Of a stretch of DNA of 64,000 nucleotides, positions 15,899-25,344 are shown in pieces. Position 1 is the first letter of the stretch. Every line of letters begins with the position of its first letter. The notes under the pieces were generated by a model, which saw nothing but the letters and a program-made list of their open reading frames with translations, was not told the DNA's origin and did not search any database. The position numbers and the translations under genes were made by a program. Where the stretch lies: contig NZ_JXDG01000061.1 in assembly GCF_000820515.1 (NCBI RefSeq), positions 1 to 64,000 of the forward strand. The letters are read 5' to 3'. The DNA is from Pseudomonas batumici. GTDB taxonomy: Bacteria > Pseudomonadota > Gammaproteobacteria > Pseudomonadales > Pseudomonadaceae.

Positions 15899-17154
15899 GC
15901 TTCGTCTCCTCGGGCAACACGGGGCAGGCGCAGCTCGGTGAGCGTGCCGCCCTCCTCATGACTGTAGAGTTTCACCGAGCCGCCGGCGCGTGTCACGCTG
16001 GCCTTGCTCAAGAACAGGCCCAGGCCGAAACCTTTGCCCTTGGTGGTAAAAAACGGTTTGCCGATCTGCTCGGCGATGGCCAGCGGCACACCGGCGCCGT
16101 GGTCACGGATACTGATGGTGAGGGTCTCCTCATCCCAATCGAGTCGCACTTCCAGGCCTTCGGGGCAGGCATCGGCGGCGTTGTTCAGCAGGTTGAGCAA
16201 GGCCTGGGTCAGGTCCGGCGGCGGCGCCAGGCGCGGCACATCGCCCTGGCCCAGGCGCTGGAAGCGATAGCTGGCTTCCGGGCGCATCAGGTGCCAACGG
16301 TTCAGCGCTTCGTCGAGCCAGACCGTGACATCCTGCATTTCCACCGCCATTCGACGATTGGCCTCGGCGGCGCGGACCAGTTGCTGCAGGCTTTCCTTGC
16401 ACAGCTTGACCTGATCCTGGAGCACGCTCAGGTCGTCCTGGAGCAGCGGGTCCGGATGATCCTGGCGCATTTCCTTGAGCAGCACGCTCATGGTTGCCAG
16501 GGGCGTCCCCAGTTCGTGGGCGGCGCCGGCGGCCTGGGTCGCCACGGCCAGCAGTTGCTGGTCACGCAGGCCTTCTTCGCGACGCAACGCGCGCAATTCT
16601 TCCTGGCGCCGCAGTTCCTCGGCCATCTTCGCGGCGAAGAAGGTGATCACTGCCGCGGCCAGGGCGAAGCTCAGCCACATACCATAGATCTGCAGCTTTT
16701 CCCGGGAGATCGGCAAGGTTTCCAGCGGGTAGAACTGCACCAGCAGCAAGGTGTACAGCGCCAGTGCCACGCCGGAGAGGACCACCGAATAGCGCCAGGG
16801 CAAGGTCACCGCGGCGATGGTCAGCGGCACCAGGTAATAGGACACGAAGGGGTTGGTCGAGCCCCCGGAGAAGTACAGCAAGGCGCTGTGGATAAACAGG
16901 TCGCAGGCCAGCTGCACGGCGTATTCGAGCTCAGTGACCGGCCAGGTGGTACGCAGGCGCACCACCGTGAACGCGCAGAGCACCATGGAACAGACCAGGG
17001 TCATCGCCAGTTGCAACCAGGGCAGCGGCAGCAGCTGGAACCAGTAGGCGATTCCCACGGAGCCGGCCTGGGCGGCCAGGACCAGAATACGGATGAAGGT
17101 CAGGCGCCAGAGGTTCTGGCGAGTCGCGGACAGCAATTGAACGGGGGCGAGCAT
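15895..17154 (-). CDS. roxS: redox sensor histidine kinase RoxS (RegB/PrrB family)
   Basis: This 419-residue membrane sensor has about six transmembrane spans (residues 20-175), the quinone-sensing motif GGSTNPF (97-103) conserved in RegB/PrrB proteins, the H-box with H213 in GAAHELGTPLATM, and an ATPase domain with NLLNNAADACPEG, DHGAGVP and GKGFGLGLFLSKA. The ATG at 17154 (MLAPVQLLSA) has AGGAGAG upstream, whereas the open frame extends 42 codons further without coding character. It is the first gene of roxSR and diverges from the SIMPL gene across about 255 bases. Confidence 0.92.
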   Translation of the reverse strand: MLAPVQLLSATRQNLWRLTFIRILVLAAQAGSVGIAYWFQLLPLPWLQLAMTLVCSMVLCAFTVVRLRTTWPVTELEYAVQLACDLFIHSALLYFSGGSTNPFVSYYLVPLTIAAVTLPWRYSVVLSGVALALYTLLLVQFYPLETLPISREKLQIYGMWLSFALAAAVITFFAAKMAEELRRQEELRALRREEGLRDQQLLAVATQAAGAAHELGTPLATMSVLLKEMRQDHPDPLLQDDLSVLQDQVKLCKESLQQLVRAAEANRRMAVEMQDVTVWLDEALNRWHLMRPEASYRFQRLGQGDVPRLAPPPDLTQALLNLLNNAADACPEGLEVRLDWDEETLTISIRDHGAGVPLAIAEQIGKPFFTTKGKGFGLGLFLSKASVTRAGGSVKLYSHEEGGTLTELRLPRVARGDEA

Positions 17155-17257
17155 GAGCTCTCCTGATGAGCGCTCCAGGCGGATCGCCACGAGTATAACC
17201 AAGCCGGGGCGCGGGCAGGTAAATGTGCGGCAAACAGCCACAGTCGACAAACATCGT

Positions 17258-17281
17258 TCCAACAAGCCCGCTCGCCACACA
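17258..17281. repeat. single REP half-unit
   Basis: CAAGCCCGCTCGCCACA matches one arm of the REP-like palindromes at 3484 and 42758. It lies in the roxS/SIMPL promoter gap, where these repeats are less usual. Confidence 0.4.
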
Positions 17282-17409
17282 GCCCCCTACAACCAGCTCT
17301 ACTCTGTATTGAAGTTGTAACCGCGCGAACCCGACACGCCGAGCGTAGTCTGATGTCTGCACGCGGGACTGCCCGTCACCACCGCGCACCGAATCCCAAG
17401 GAGCTTCAT

Positions 17410-18117
17410 ATGCACTTCACACGTCGCGCCGCCTTTCTCGCCCTCAGCCTCAGCACCCTCGCCAGCCTGCCGGCCCTGGCCGCCGACGAGGCTCGTTACA
17501 ACCAGATTTCCCTGCGTGCCGAAGCCAGCCAGGAAGTGGCCCGCGATCTGATGATCGTGACCCTCTACACCGAGGCGCAGAACAGCGATCCGGCCAAGCT
17601 CGCCGCCGACATCACCACCCGCATGAACAAGGCGCTGGGCCAGGCCAAGGCGGTCAAGGAAGTCAGCCTGAGCCAGGGCAGTCGCAACAGCTACCCGATC
17701 TACGACAACAAGACCCAGAAGATCATCGGTTGGCGTGAACGCGCCGAACTGCGCCTGGAAAGCAGCGACTTTGCCGCCCTGTCCAAGCTGACCGGCGAAC
17801 TGATGCAGGACCTGAAAATGGAAAGCATGGACTTCGCCATCGCCACCGCCACCCGCAAGACCAGCGAGGACGCCCTGTTCAAGGAGGCCATCGCCGCGTT
17901 CAAGGCCCGCGCCCAACTGGCCACCGAGGCCTTGGGTGGCAAGGGCTACAAGATCGTCAGCCTGAACCTCAACAGCAACGGTTATCCACAGCCGTTCCCG
18001 CGCGGCGCGATGATGATGAAAGCGGCGGCCATGGAGGCAGCGCCGACGCCGGAAGTGGAAGCCGGCAAGGCCAAAGTCAACATGAATGCCGACGGGGTGA
18101 TCGAGGTATTGCAGTAA
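17410..18117 (+). CDS. SIMPL-domain (DUF541) periplasmic protein
   Basis: This 235-residue exported protein has a Sec signal with the cleavage site near LPALAADE (about residue 22) and a DUF541/SIMPL domain beginning with the characteristic YNQISLRAEASQEVARDLMIVTLYTE. Family members occur as periplasmic oxidative-stress or signalling-related proteins, but the mechanism is unknown. The ATG at 17410 has AAGGAGC upstream; an earlier in-frame start (17353) would put a charged segment before the signal. It diverges from roxS and precedes the dipeptide-uptake cluster, the same order as in P. aeruginosa. Confidence 0.85.
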   Translation: MHFTRRAAFLALSLSTLASLPALAADEARYNQISLRAEASQEVARDLMIVTLYTEAQNSDPAKLAADITTRMNKALGQAKAVKEVSLSQGSRNSYPIYDNKTQKIIGWRERAELRLESSDFAALSKLTGELMQDLKMESMDFAIATATRKTSEDALFKEAIAAFKARAQLATEALGGKGYKIVSLNLNSNGYPQPFPRGAMMMKAAAMEAAPTPEVEAGKAKVNMNADGVIEVLQ

Positions 18118-18138
18118 TCTGCAGCCTGAACACGATCC

Positions 18139-18243
18139 CTTGTAGGAGCCGGCTTGCTGGCGATGGCGTCCTTATGGTCGATGCATGGTTTGAGGGCCCC
18201 ATCGCTGCGGTGCGGCGTCCCGACAAGCCAGCTCCCACAAGGG
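18139..18243. repeat. REP inverted pair
   Basis: TTGTAGGAGCCGGCTTGCTGGCGATGG on the left faces CATCGCTG and GACAAGCCAGCTCCCACAAGG on the right. It fills the gap between the SIMPL gene and the first binding-protein gene. Confidence 0.7.
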
Positions 18244-18342
18244 CCGCGGTGCTCTTCCGCGTTTGCTTGGCGCCAAGACCTCGACAGGGCGTGCTAGAGT
18301 CGGGCCTCTCCCCGCTCTATTGCGCACCCTCGAGGCCTTTCA

Positions 18343-19944
18343 ATGGAAAAGATTGCCTTCAAACCCCTGCTGTTGGCCGCCACCTTGCTGGCCTGCGCGC
18401 CCTTGGCCCAGGCCAGCTCGACCCTGGTCTACTGCTCCGAAGCCAGCCCCGCCGGCTTCGACCCGAGCCAGTACACCAGCGGCACCGATTTCGACGCTTC
18501 CGCGGAAACCGTGTTCAACCGCCTGGCCCAGTTCAAACGCGGCGGCACCGAGGTCGAACCCGGCCTGGCCACGAGTTGGGACGTTGCCCCGGACGGCCTG
18601 GCCTACACCTTCCACCTGCGCCCTGGCGTGAAGTTCCATACCACCGACGACTTCAAGCCGAGCCGCGACTTCAACGCCGAAGACGTGCTCTTCACCTTCC
18701 AGCGCCTGCTCGACGCCAATCACCCGTTCCGCAAGGCCTACCCTTCCGAATCGCCCTATTTCAGCGATATGGACCTCAACACCACGATCAAGAGCGTCGA
18801 AAAACTCGACGACCAGACCGTACGTTTCACGCTGAACCATATCGACGCCGCCTTCGTGCAGAACCTGGCCATGAGCTTCGCCTCGATCCAGTCCGCCGAA
18901 TACGCCGCGCAACTGCTCAAGGAAGGCCGCGCCGCCGACATCAACCAGAAGCCCGTGGGCACCGGCCCGTTCGTGTTCAAGCGTTACCAGAAGGACGCGC
19001 AGATCCGCTACGTGGCCAACAAGGCCTACTGGAAACCCGAGGACGTGAAGCTCGACAACCTGATCTTCGCCATCACCCCGGATGCCGCCGCGCGCCTGCA
19101 GAAGCTCAAGGCCGGGGAATGCCAGGTCAGCGGTTACCCGCGCCCGGCCGACATCGAGATCATGCAACAGGACAAGAACCTGGTGGTGCAGCAGCAGCCG
19201 GGCTTCAACCTGGGCTTCCTCGCCTACAACGTCACCCACAAGCCCCTGGACCAGCTCAAGGTCCGCCAGGCCCTGGACATGGCCATCGACAAGCCGGCGA
19301 TCATCAAGGCCGTCTACCAGAGCGCCGGCCAACTGGCGCAGAACGCCCTGCCGCCGGGCCAGTGGTCCTATGACCCGAGCATCAAGGATGCGCCCTACGA
19401 CCCGACCAAGGCCCGCGCGCTGCTCAAGGAAGCCGGCGTGGCCGAAGGCACACAGATCAACCTGTGGGCCATGACCGTGCAACGGGCCTCCAACCCCAAT
19501 GCCCGGATGTCGGCGCAGATGATCCAGGCCGACTGGGCCAAGGTCGGGATCAAGGCCAATATCGTCAGCTATGAATGGGGCGAGTACATCAAGCGCGCCA
19601 AGAATGGCGAGCATGACGTCATGATCTATGGCTGGACCGGCGACAACGGCGACCCGGACAACTGGCTCGGCGTGCTCTACAGCTGTGCCGCGGTCAAGGG
19701 CAGCAACTACGCCAAGTGGTGCGACCCGGCCTATGACCAGCTGATCCAGAAAGCCAAGCTCAGCAGCAACCATGACGAACGGGTCAAGCTCTATCAACAG
19801 GCGCAGAAAATCCTCAAGGAACAGGCGCCGATCACCCCGATCGCCAACTCGACGGTGTTCCAGCCGCTGCGCCGGGAAGTGCACGACTTCAAGATCAGCC
19901 CCTTCGGCCTGACCCCCTTCTATGGCGTGAGCCTGGGCCAGTAG
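18343..19944 (+). CDS. dppA1: dipeptide ABC transporter substrate-binding protein, paralogue 1
   Basis: A 533-residue periplasmic binding protein of the SBP_bac_5 (DppA/OppA) family. A Sec signal ends near AQA/SSTLVYC (residue 25), and the mature part has the family start CSEASPAGFDPSQYTSG, the block VFNRLAQFKRGGTEVEPGLATSWDV and the late conserved NGDPDNWLGVLYSC. A disulphide-type pair (Cys in VYCSEA and others) is shared with the paralogues. It would deliver di/tripeptides to DppBCDF. It is followed by a hairpin before the second paralogue, so it may be transcribed separately. The digit follows P. aeruginosa naming and is an analogy of position only. Confidence 0.9.
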   Translation: MEKIAFKPLLLAATLLACAPLAQASSTLVYCSEASPAGFDPSQYTSGTDFDASAETVFNRLAQFKRGGTEVEPGLATSWDVAPDGLAYTFHLRPGVKFHTTDDFKPSRDFNAEDVLFTFQRLLDANHPFRKAYPSESPYFSDMDLNTTIKSVEKLDDQTVRFTLNHIDAAFVQNLAMSFASIQSAEYAAQLLKEGRAADINQKPVGTGPFVFKRYQKDAQIRYVANKAYWKPEDVKLDNLIFAITPDAAARLQKLKAGECQVSGYPRPADIEIMQQDKNLVVQQQPGFNLGFLAYNVTHKPLDQLKVRQALDMAIDKPAIIKAVYQSAGQLAQNALPPGQWSYDPSIKDAPYDPTKARALLKEAGVAEGTQINLWAMTVQRASNPNARMSAQMIQADWAKVGIKANIVSYEWGEYIKRAKNGEHDVMIYGWTGDNGDPDNWLGVLYSCAAVKGSNYAKWCDPAYDQLIQKAKLSSNHDERVKLYQQAQKILKEQAPITPIANSTVFQPLRREVHDFKISPFGLTPFYGVSLGQ

Positions 19945-19954
19945 GCCAATGCCC

Positions 19955-19982
19955 CAACCGGGTGCGCCAGGCGCCCCGGTTG
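19955..19982 (+). terminator. hairpin after dppA1
   Basis: CAACCGGGTGCGCC and GGCGCCCCGGTTG form a near-perfect stem 11 bases after the stop. There is no T-run, so it may slow, protect or end the transcript rather than act as a classic terminator. Confidence 0.5.
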
Positions 19983-20201
19983 CCCGCCCATGGTGCGCCC
20001 CGTGCACCTGAAAAGTCCCTCGAAAGCTGACAAATGCGTCAGAATTTACACAATTGCGACATTCATGTACGTTCGTGCCACTCTTCGACGCTTAGCACGT
20101 CTCTGCATCTTGCAATGGGTATGGGGCCTGCATAAGTATCCGCAGGTCGACTCACGAGGTCGTCCTCACTACCAAAAATGACAACAAATCATGAGGCCAC
20201 C

Positions 20202-21827
20202 ATGCTTAAAAAAGCAGTCATTCCGTTTTTAGTCGGCGCAGGCCTCCTGGCCAGCGCACCGTTCGCTGTCGCTGCGACTAACCTGGTGTTCTGCTCCGAG
20301 GGGAGCCCGGCCGGTTTCGATCCAGGCCTGTACACCACCGGAACCGACTTCGACGCCTCCGCGGAAACCATCTTCAACCGCCTCAGCCAGTTCGAACGTG
20401 GCGGCACCGCCGTGACTCCTGGCCTGGCGACCAGTTGGGACGTTTCCCCCGATGGCCTGACCTACACCTTCCACCTGCGTGAAGGCGTCAAGTTCCACAC
20501 CACCGATTACTTCAAGCCGACGCGCAATTTCAACGCCGACGACGTGCTGTTCACCTTCAACCGCATGCTCGACAAGGACATGCCGTTCCGCAAGGCCTAC
20601 CCGACTGAATTCCCGTACTTCACCGACATGGGCATGGACACCAACATCACCAAGGTGGAAAAACTCGACGACAAGACCGTCAAGTTCACCCTGAAGACCG
20701 TGGATGCCGCGTTCATCCAGGACTTGGCGATGAGCTTCGCCTCCATCCAGTCCGCCGAGTACGGCGACAAGCTGCTCAAGGAAGGAAAGGCCAGCGACAT
20801 CAACCAGAAGCCGATCGGCACCGGTCCGTTCGTCTTCAAGAGCTACCAGAAAGACTCGAACATTCGCTTCACCGGCTTCAAGGACTACTGGAAGCCTGAG
20901 GACGTCAAGGTCGACAACCTGATCTTCGCCATCACCACCGACGCCTCGGTACGCGCGCAGAAGCTCAAGAAGGGCGAATGCCAGATCACCGCCTACCCTC
21001 GCCCGGCCGACATCGCCCCGCTCAAGGCCGACAACAGCCTGAGAATGCCTGAGCAGGCCGGCTTCAACCTGGGTTACATCGCCTACAACGTGATGCCGGT
21101 CCTCAAGGACCAGACCGCCGCCAACCCGCTGGCCGACCTGCGCGTGCGCCAGGCGCTGGACATCTCGGTGAACAAGAAGCAGATCATCGAATCGGTCTAC
21201 CAGGGCGCCGGCCAACTGGCGGTCAACGCCATGCCGCCGACCCAATGGTCCTACGACACCACCGTCAAGGACGCCAAGTACGATCCGGAAAAGGCCAAGG
21301 CACTGCTCAAGGAAGCCGGCGTCAAGCCAGGTACCGAGATCACCCTGTGGGCCATGCCGGTCCAGCGTCCGTATAACCCCAACGCCAAGCTGATGGCAGA
21401 GATGCTCCAGTCCGACTGGAAGAACATCGGCCTCAACGTCAAGATCGTCAGCTACGAGTGGGGCGAATACATCAAGCGCTCCAAGGCGGGCGAGCAGCAA
21501 GCCATGCTGATTGGCTGGAGCGGTGACAATGGTGACCCCGACAACTGGCTGGGCGTGCTGTTCGGCTGCGACGCGGTCAACGGCAACAACTTCTCGAAGT
21601 TCTGCTACAAGCCCTTCGAGGATCTGATCAAGGAAGCCAAGTCCACTGCGGACCAGGCCAAACGCACCGAGCTGTACAAGCAGGCGCAACACATCCTCAA
21701 AGACCAAGTCCCCTATACACCTATCGCACACTCGACGGTGTACCAACCCATGAGCGCCAAAGTGCAGGACTTCAAGATCAGCCCGTTCGGCTTGAACTCC
21801 TTCTACGGCGTCAGCGTCAGCAAGTGA
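20202..21827 (+). CDS. dppA2: dipeptide ABC transporter substrate-binding protein, paralogue 2
   Basis: A 541-residue SBP_bac_5 protein closely similar to its neighbours. The signal peptide MLKKAVIPFLVGAGLL ends near AVA/ATNLVFC, and the mature part starts CSEGSPAGFDPGLYTTGTDFDAS. Family blocks IGTGPFVFKSYQKDS, QWSYDTTVKDAKYDPEKAK and NGDPDNWLGVLFGCD follow. I chose the ATG at 20202 because it begins the signal peptide and has GAGG nearby; an upstream ATG at 20178 adds eight hydrophilic residues. It lies about 260 bases after paralogue 1, enough for its own promoter. Ligand preference among the paralogues cannot be read here. Confidence 0.9.
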   Translation: MLKKAVIPFLVGAGLLASAPFAVAATNLVFCSEGSPAGFDPGLYTTGTDFDASAETIFNRLSQFERGGTAVTPGLATSWDVSPDGLTYTFHLREGVKFHTTDYFKPTRNFNADDVLFTFNRMLDKDMPFRKAYPTEFPYFTDMGMDTNITKVEKLDDKTVKFTLKTVDAAFIQDLAMSFASIQSAEYGDKLLKEGKASDINQKPIGTGPFVFKSYQKDSNIRFTGFKDYWKPEDVKVDNLIFAITTDASVRAQKLKKGECQITAYPRPADIAPLKADNSLRMPEQAGFNLGYIAYNVMPVLKDQTAANPLADLRVRQALDISVNKKQIIESVYQGAGQLAVNAMPPTQWSYDTTVKDAKYDPEKAKALLKEAGVKPGTEITLWAMPVQRPYNPNAKLMAEMLQSDWKNIGLNVKIVSYEWGEYIKRSKAGEQQAMLIGWSGDNGDPDNWLGVLFGCDAVNGNNFSKFCYKPFEDLIKEAKSTADQAKRTELYKQAQHILKDQVPYTPIAHSTVYQPMSAKVQDFKISPFGLNSFYGVSVSK

Positions 21828-21835
21828 GGTGGTGC

Positions 21836-21864
21836 GAAGACGGCGTCCAACCGGCGTCGTCTTC
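21836..21864 (+). terminator. hairpin after dppA2
   Basis: GAAGACGGCG pairs with CGTCGTCTTC (one mismatch) a few bases after the stop. It lacks a T-run. Together with the hairpins after dppA1 and the porin gene it suggests that the binding-protein genes are separate transcript segments. Confidence 0.45.
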
Positions 21865-22125
21865 GCCTCATCCGCCAGAATTGCAGGAATTGTCCGAAAT
21901 CCGTTCGCTGTAACAGCAGAGCGCATCTCTGCTGCACAGAGATTTCCTACAACTCTCTAAGGCTCTACGCATTTACCGCATCGACTTGGCTTCGTAACGT
22001 CAAGACTTCGCTGATATGCGTTCACGAGCGGCATTGCTGCATTTACTGACTTGATCGGCGATCTTTTCCGTGTTCCCAACACGGCCATTGCTCGCCGATG
22101 ACAATAAAAAAGGATTGGGACCGTC

Positions 22126-23724
22126 ATGCGCCAGACCTTCACATTATCCGCATTGGTGGGAGCCGCCCTGTGGGCGGGTTCTCCTTTCGCCCAGGCTGCC
22201 GGCAGCCTGGTGTTCTGCTCCGAGGGCAGCCCGGCCGGGTTCGACACCGCGCAGTACACCACCGCCACCGACAATGACGCCGCCGAGCCGCTCTACAACC
22301 GGCTGGTGGAGTTCGTCAAAGGCGAGACCACCGTCGCCCCGGCGCTGGCCGAAAGCTGGGATATTTCCGCGGATGGTCTGGTGTATACGTTCCACCTGCG
22401 CAAGGGCGTCAAGTTCCACAACACCGCGTACTTCACGCCGTCCCGCGACTTCAACGCCGACGACGTGGTGTTCACCTTCAATCGCATGCTCGATGCCGAG
22501 CAGCCGTTTCGCAAGGCCTACCCCACCGAGTTTCCGTACTTCAACGGGATGAGCCTGAACAAGAACATCGCCAAGGTCGAAAAGACCGGGCCGCTGACCG
22601 TGGTCATGACCCTCAATTCGGTCGACGCCGCGTTCATCCAGAACATCGCCATGAGCTTCGCCTCGATTCTCTCCGCCGAATACGCCGAGCAGTTGCTCAA
22701 GGCCGGCAAACCGAGCGAGATCAACCAGAAGCCCATCGGCACCGGGCCGTACGTGTTCCAGCGCTATCAGAAAGACGCGCAGATTCGCTACGTTGCCAAC
22801 AAGCAGTACTGGGACCCGGACCAGGTCCGGCTCGACCAGTTGATATTCGCCATCAACACCGATGCCTCGGTGCGGGTGCAGAAACTCAAGCGCGGTGAAT
22901 GCCAGATCACCCTGCACCCGCGCCCCGCCGACGTCGACGGGCTGAAGAAGGCCCCCAAGCTGCAGGTCATCCAGAAGCCCGGCTTCAACCTGGGCTACAT
23001 CGCCTACAACGTGCAACACAAACCCTTCGACCAGCTCCAGGTCCGCCAGGCGCTCGACATGGCGGTGAACAAGCCGAGCATTCTCAATGCGGTCTACCAG
23101 GGCGCCGGCCAGCTGGCGGTCAACGCCATGCCACCCAGCCAATGGTCCTACGACGAAAGCATCCAGGACGCCCCCTACAACCCGGAAAAAGCCCGGCAAC
23201 TGCTCAAGGCCGCCGGCGTCAAGGAAGGCACCGAAATCACCCTCTGGGCCATGCCCGTGCAACGCCCGTACAACCCCAATGCCAAGCTGATGGCCGAAAT
23301 GCTCCAGGCCGACTGGGCGAAGATCGGCCTGAAGGTGAAGATCGTCAGCTATGAATGGGGCGAGTACATCAAGCGTACCAAGAATGGCGAGCACGACATC
23401 AGCCTGATCGGCTGGACCGGCGACAACGGTGACCCGGACAACTGGCTCGGCACCCTCTACGGTTGCGACGCGATTGGCGGCAACAACTACTCCATGTGGT
23501 GCAACCCGCAATACGACAAGCTGATCAAGCAAGCCAAGCTCGTCACCGACCGCGACCAACGCGCGGTGCTTTACCAACAGGCCCAGCAGTTGCTCAAGCA
23601 ACAGGTGCCCATTACCCCCATCGCCCATTCGACGGTCAACCAGCCGTTGAGTAGCAAGGTCGAAGGTTTCAAGGTCAGTCCCTTCGGGCGCAACGTGTTC
23701 TCGGGCGTCAGTATCGAACAATAA
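22126..23724 (+). CDS. dppA3: dipeptide ABC transporter substrate-binding protein, paralogue 3
   Basis: A 532-residue periplasmic SBP_bac_5 protein. The signal peptide ends near AQA/AGSLVFC; mature motifs are CSEGSPAGFDTAQYTTATDND, PIGTGPYVFQRYQKDAQ, VKIVSYEWGEYIKR and NGDPDNWLGTLYGCD. It lacks three residues seen in paralogues 1 and 2 around residue 50 (EPLYNRL replaces SAETxFNRL), a small divergence near the ligand-domain start. It has its own 300-base upstream gap with no clear gene and precedes the porin gene by about 165 bases. Confidence 0.9.
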   Translation: MRQTFTLSALVGAALWAGSPFAQAAGSLVFCSEGSPAGFDTAQYTTATDNDAAEPLYNRLVEFVKGETTVAPALAESWDISADGLVYTFHLRKGVKFHNTAYFTPSRDFNADDVVFTFNRMLDAEQPFRKAYPTEFPYFNGMSLNKNIAKVEKTGPLTVVMTLNSVDAAFIQNIAMSFASILSAEYAEQLLKAGKPSEINQKPIGTGPYVFQRYQKDAQIRYVANKQYWDPDQVRLDQLIFAINTDASVRVQKLKRGECQITLHPRPADVDGLKKAPKLQVIQKPGFNLGYIAYNVQHKPFDQLQVRQALDMAVNKPSILNAVYQGAGQLAVNAMPPSQWSYDESIQDAPYNPEKARQLLKAAGVKEGTEITLWAMPVQRPYNPNAKLMAEMLQADWAKIGLKVKIVSYEWGEYIKRTKNGEHDISLIGWTGDNGDPDNWLGTLYGCDAIGGNNYSMWCNPQYDKLIKQAKLVTDRDQRAVLYQQAQQLLKQQVPITPIAHSTVNQPLSSKVEGFKVSPFGRNVFSGVSIEQ

Positions 23725-23891
23725 AACCATGACCCGTGCCGCGGGGGCGAATTTCGCCTCTCGAGCAACTTGCTGCCGAAATTCGGCAAATCACTGCCAA
23801 GCAAACGATTGCGCAAACAAAAAGTGTCCACCACAAAAGCCGGATAAACCTAGAAAACCGGTATTAAAAAAAGAAAATAAGGAGCTTTACC

Positions 23892-25268
23892 TTGAAACTC
23901 TCTCACCAAGCGTTATTGGCCTTGGCCATCAGCAGCGCCACCGTGATGGCTCACGCTGACACCCAGAGTCAGGATTTCGTGCCCACAGGCCTGAATTCGA
24001 CCAACGCGCAAAACGACGCCAAGGGCTTCATCGACGGCCAGAGCCTGGGCGGTACGACCCGCAACTGGTACGCCAACGAGTTGAAGCGCCGCAACGACCG
24101 CTTCACCTACGACAAACACGGTGTGCCAACCCATATTCCGCGCCGCATCAACTGGGTTCAGGGCACCATCCTCGACTACAGCTCGGGCTTTACCCAAGGC
24201 ACGGTTGGCGTCAGCACTGAAGTGGCGCTCTACAACGCCATTGCCCTGGATCGCAGTCGCGAGGACATCGCCGGCGGCGGCAACCGCACCCTGGCCAACC
24301 GCCATGGCGACGCGATCGACCAGTGGAGCAAAATCGGCCTGGCCAACGTCAAGTTCCGCGTGTCGAACACCACCCTGACCGCCGGTCGCCAGAACTTCAG
24401 CACGCCGATCGTCGATGTCATCGGCAACCGCCCACTACCTTCAAGCTTCGAGGGTGTCAGCCTTCACAGCGAAGAATTCAACAACCTGTCCTTTGACGCC
24501 GCCACCTTCGACCGTGTGTCGCCGCGAACCGAAGAGAGCCTGTCCAGGTTCCGCAGCGAGTACACCAACAACGGCGCCGAGACCGACCACGTCAATACCG
24601 TCGGCCTGAACTACCAGCCGTTCAAAAGCCTGAAGACCAGCCTCTACATGGCCAACGTCGAAGACTTCTGGAACCAGTACTACTTCGGCGCCACCCACGA
24701 ATTGGGCGACACCTCGGTGCTGGGCCTGACGACCGGCCTGAATTACTACAAGACGCTCGATACCGGCAAAAAGAAGATGGGCGAGATCGACAACGACGCC
24801 TACTCGCTGTCTCTCGGCCTGACCCACCAGGCCCACAGCCTGACCTTCTCCTACCAGCAAATCGTCGGTGACGAATACTTCGACTACCTGCACGAAACCA
24901 ACGGTATCTACCTGGCCAACTCCATGCTGTCGGACTTCAACGGTCCGAACGAGAAGTCGTTCCAGATTGCCTATGGCCTGAACATGGCCCAGTACGGTAT
25001 TCCCGGTCTGAAATTCAACATCTATGAAGTCCACGGCTGGGGCATTGACGGTACCCATTACACCGGCACCGCCTACGACGTGAAAAACCTCAACGGCGAG
25101 CACCACTACGAATATGGCATCGGTACCTCCTACGCCGTACAGAGCGGTCCGCTGAAAGCCACCTCGATTCGTGCGACCTACACCACCCACCGCGCCAGCG
25201 CGAACCAGGGTGATGGCAACATCAACGAATTCCGCGTGGTCACCACCATTCCATTCAACATTCTCTGA
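23892..25268 (+). CDS. opdP: OprD-family outer-membrane porin, peptide/amino-acid type
   Basis: This 458-residue protein begins with a Sec signal (MKLSHQALLALAISSATVMA, cut near AHA/DTQS) and continues as an OprD-type 18-strand barrel: QSQDFVPTGLNSTNAQNDAKGFIDGQSL at the start, the RxNW..GTILDYSSGFTQGTVG segment near 90-110, and a final strand ending in VVTTIPFNIL. OprD porins admit basic amino acids and small peptides. Its position inside the binding-protein cluster argues for a peptide-specific OpdP/OpdD-type channel. The start is a TTG at 23892 with a good AAGGAG 10 bases upstream; no ATG fits the signal peptide. Confidence 0.9.
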   Translation: MKLSHQALLALAISSATVMAHADTQSQDFVPTGLNSTNAQNDAKGFIDGQSLGGTTRNWYANELKRRNDRFTYDKHGVPTHIPRRINWVQGTILDYSSGFTQGTVGVSTEVALYNAIALDRSREDIAGGGNRTLANRHGDAIDQWSKIGLANVKFRVSNTTLTAGRQNFSTPIVDVIGNRPLPSSFEGVSLHSEEFNNLSFDAATFDRVSPRTEESLSRFRSEYTNNGAETDHVNTVGLNYQPFKSLKTSLYMANVEDFWNQYYFGATHELGDTSVLGLTTGLNYYKTLDTGKKKMGEIDNDAYSLSLGLTHQAHSLTFSYQQIVGDEYFDYLHETNGIYLANSMLSDFNGPNEKSFQIAYGLNMAQYGIPGLKFNIYEVHGWGIDGTHYTGTAYDVKNLNGEHHYEYGIGTSYAVQSGPLKATSIRATYTTHRASANQGDGNINEFRVVTTIPFNIL

Positions 25269-25280
25269 CACCTGACTGTC

Positions 25281-25309
25281 CTGGGGCCGATTCGACGAAT
25301 CGGCCCCAG
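25281..25309 (+). terminator. perfect hairpin after the porin gene
   Basis: CTGGGGCCGATTCG and CGAATCGGCCCCAG form a 14-base perfect stem between the porin gene and the fourth binding-protein gene, ending about 36 bases before the next start. There is no T-run. It could reduce read-through or protect the upstream mRNA. Confidence 0.5.
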
Positions 25310-25344
25310 CGTCTAATCTGGCTCAATTGATCAAGGAGGGTTAC

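Noticed and set aside
18174..19373. 399-codon plus-strand frame overlapping dppA1
   Set aside because: Out-of-frame shadow of dppA1, which has a signal peptide and the full family pattern.
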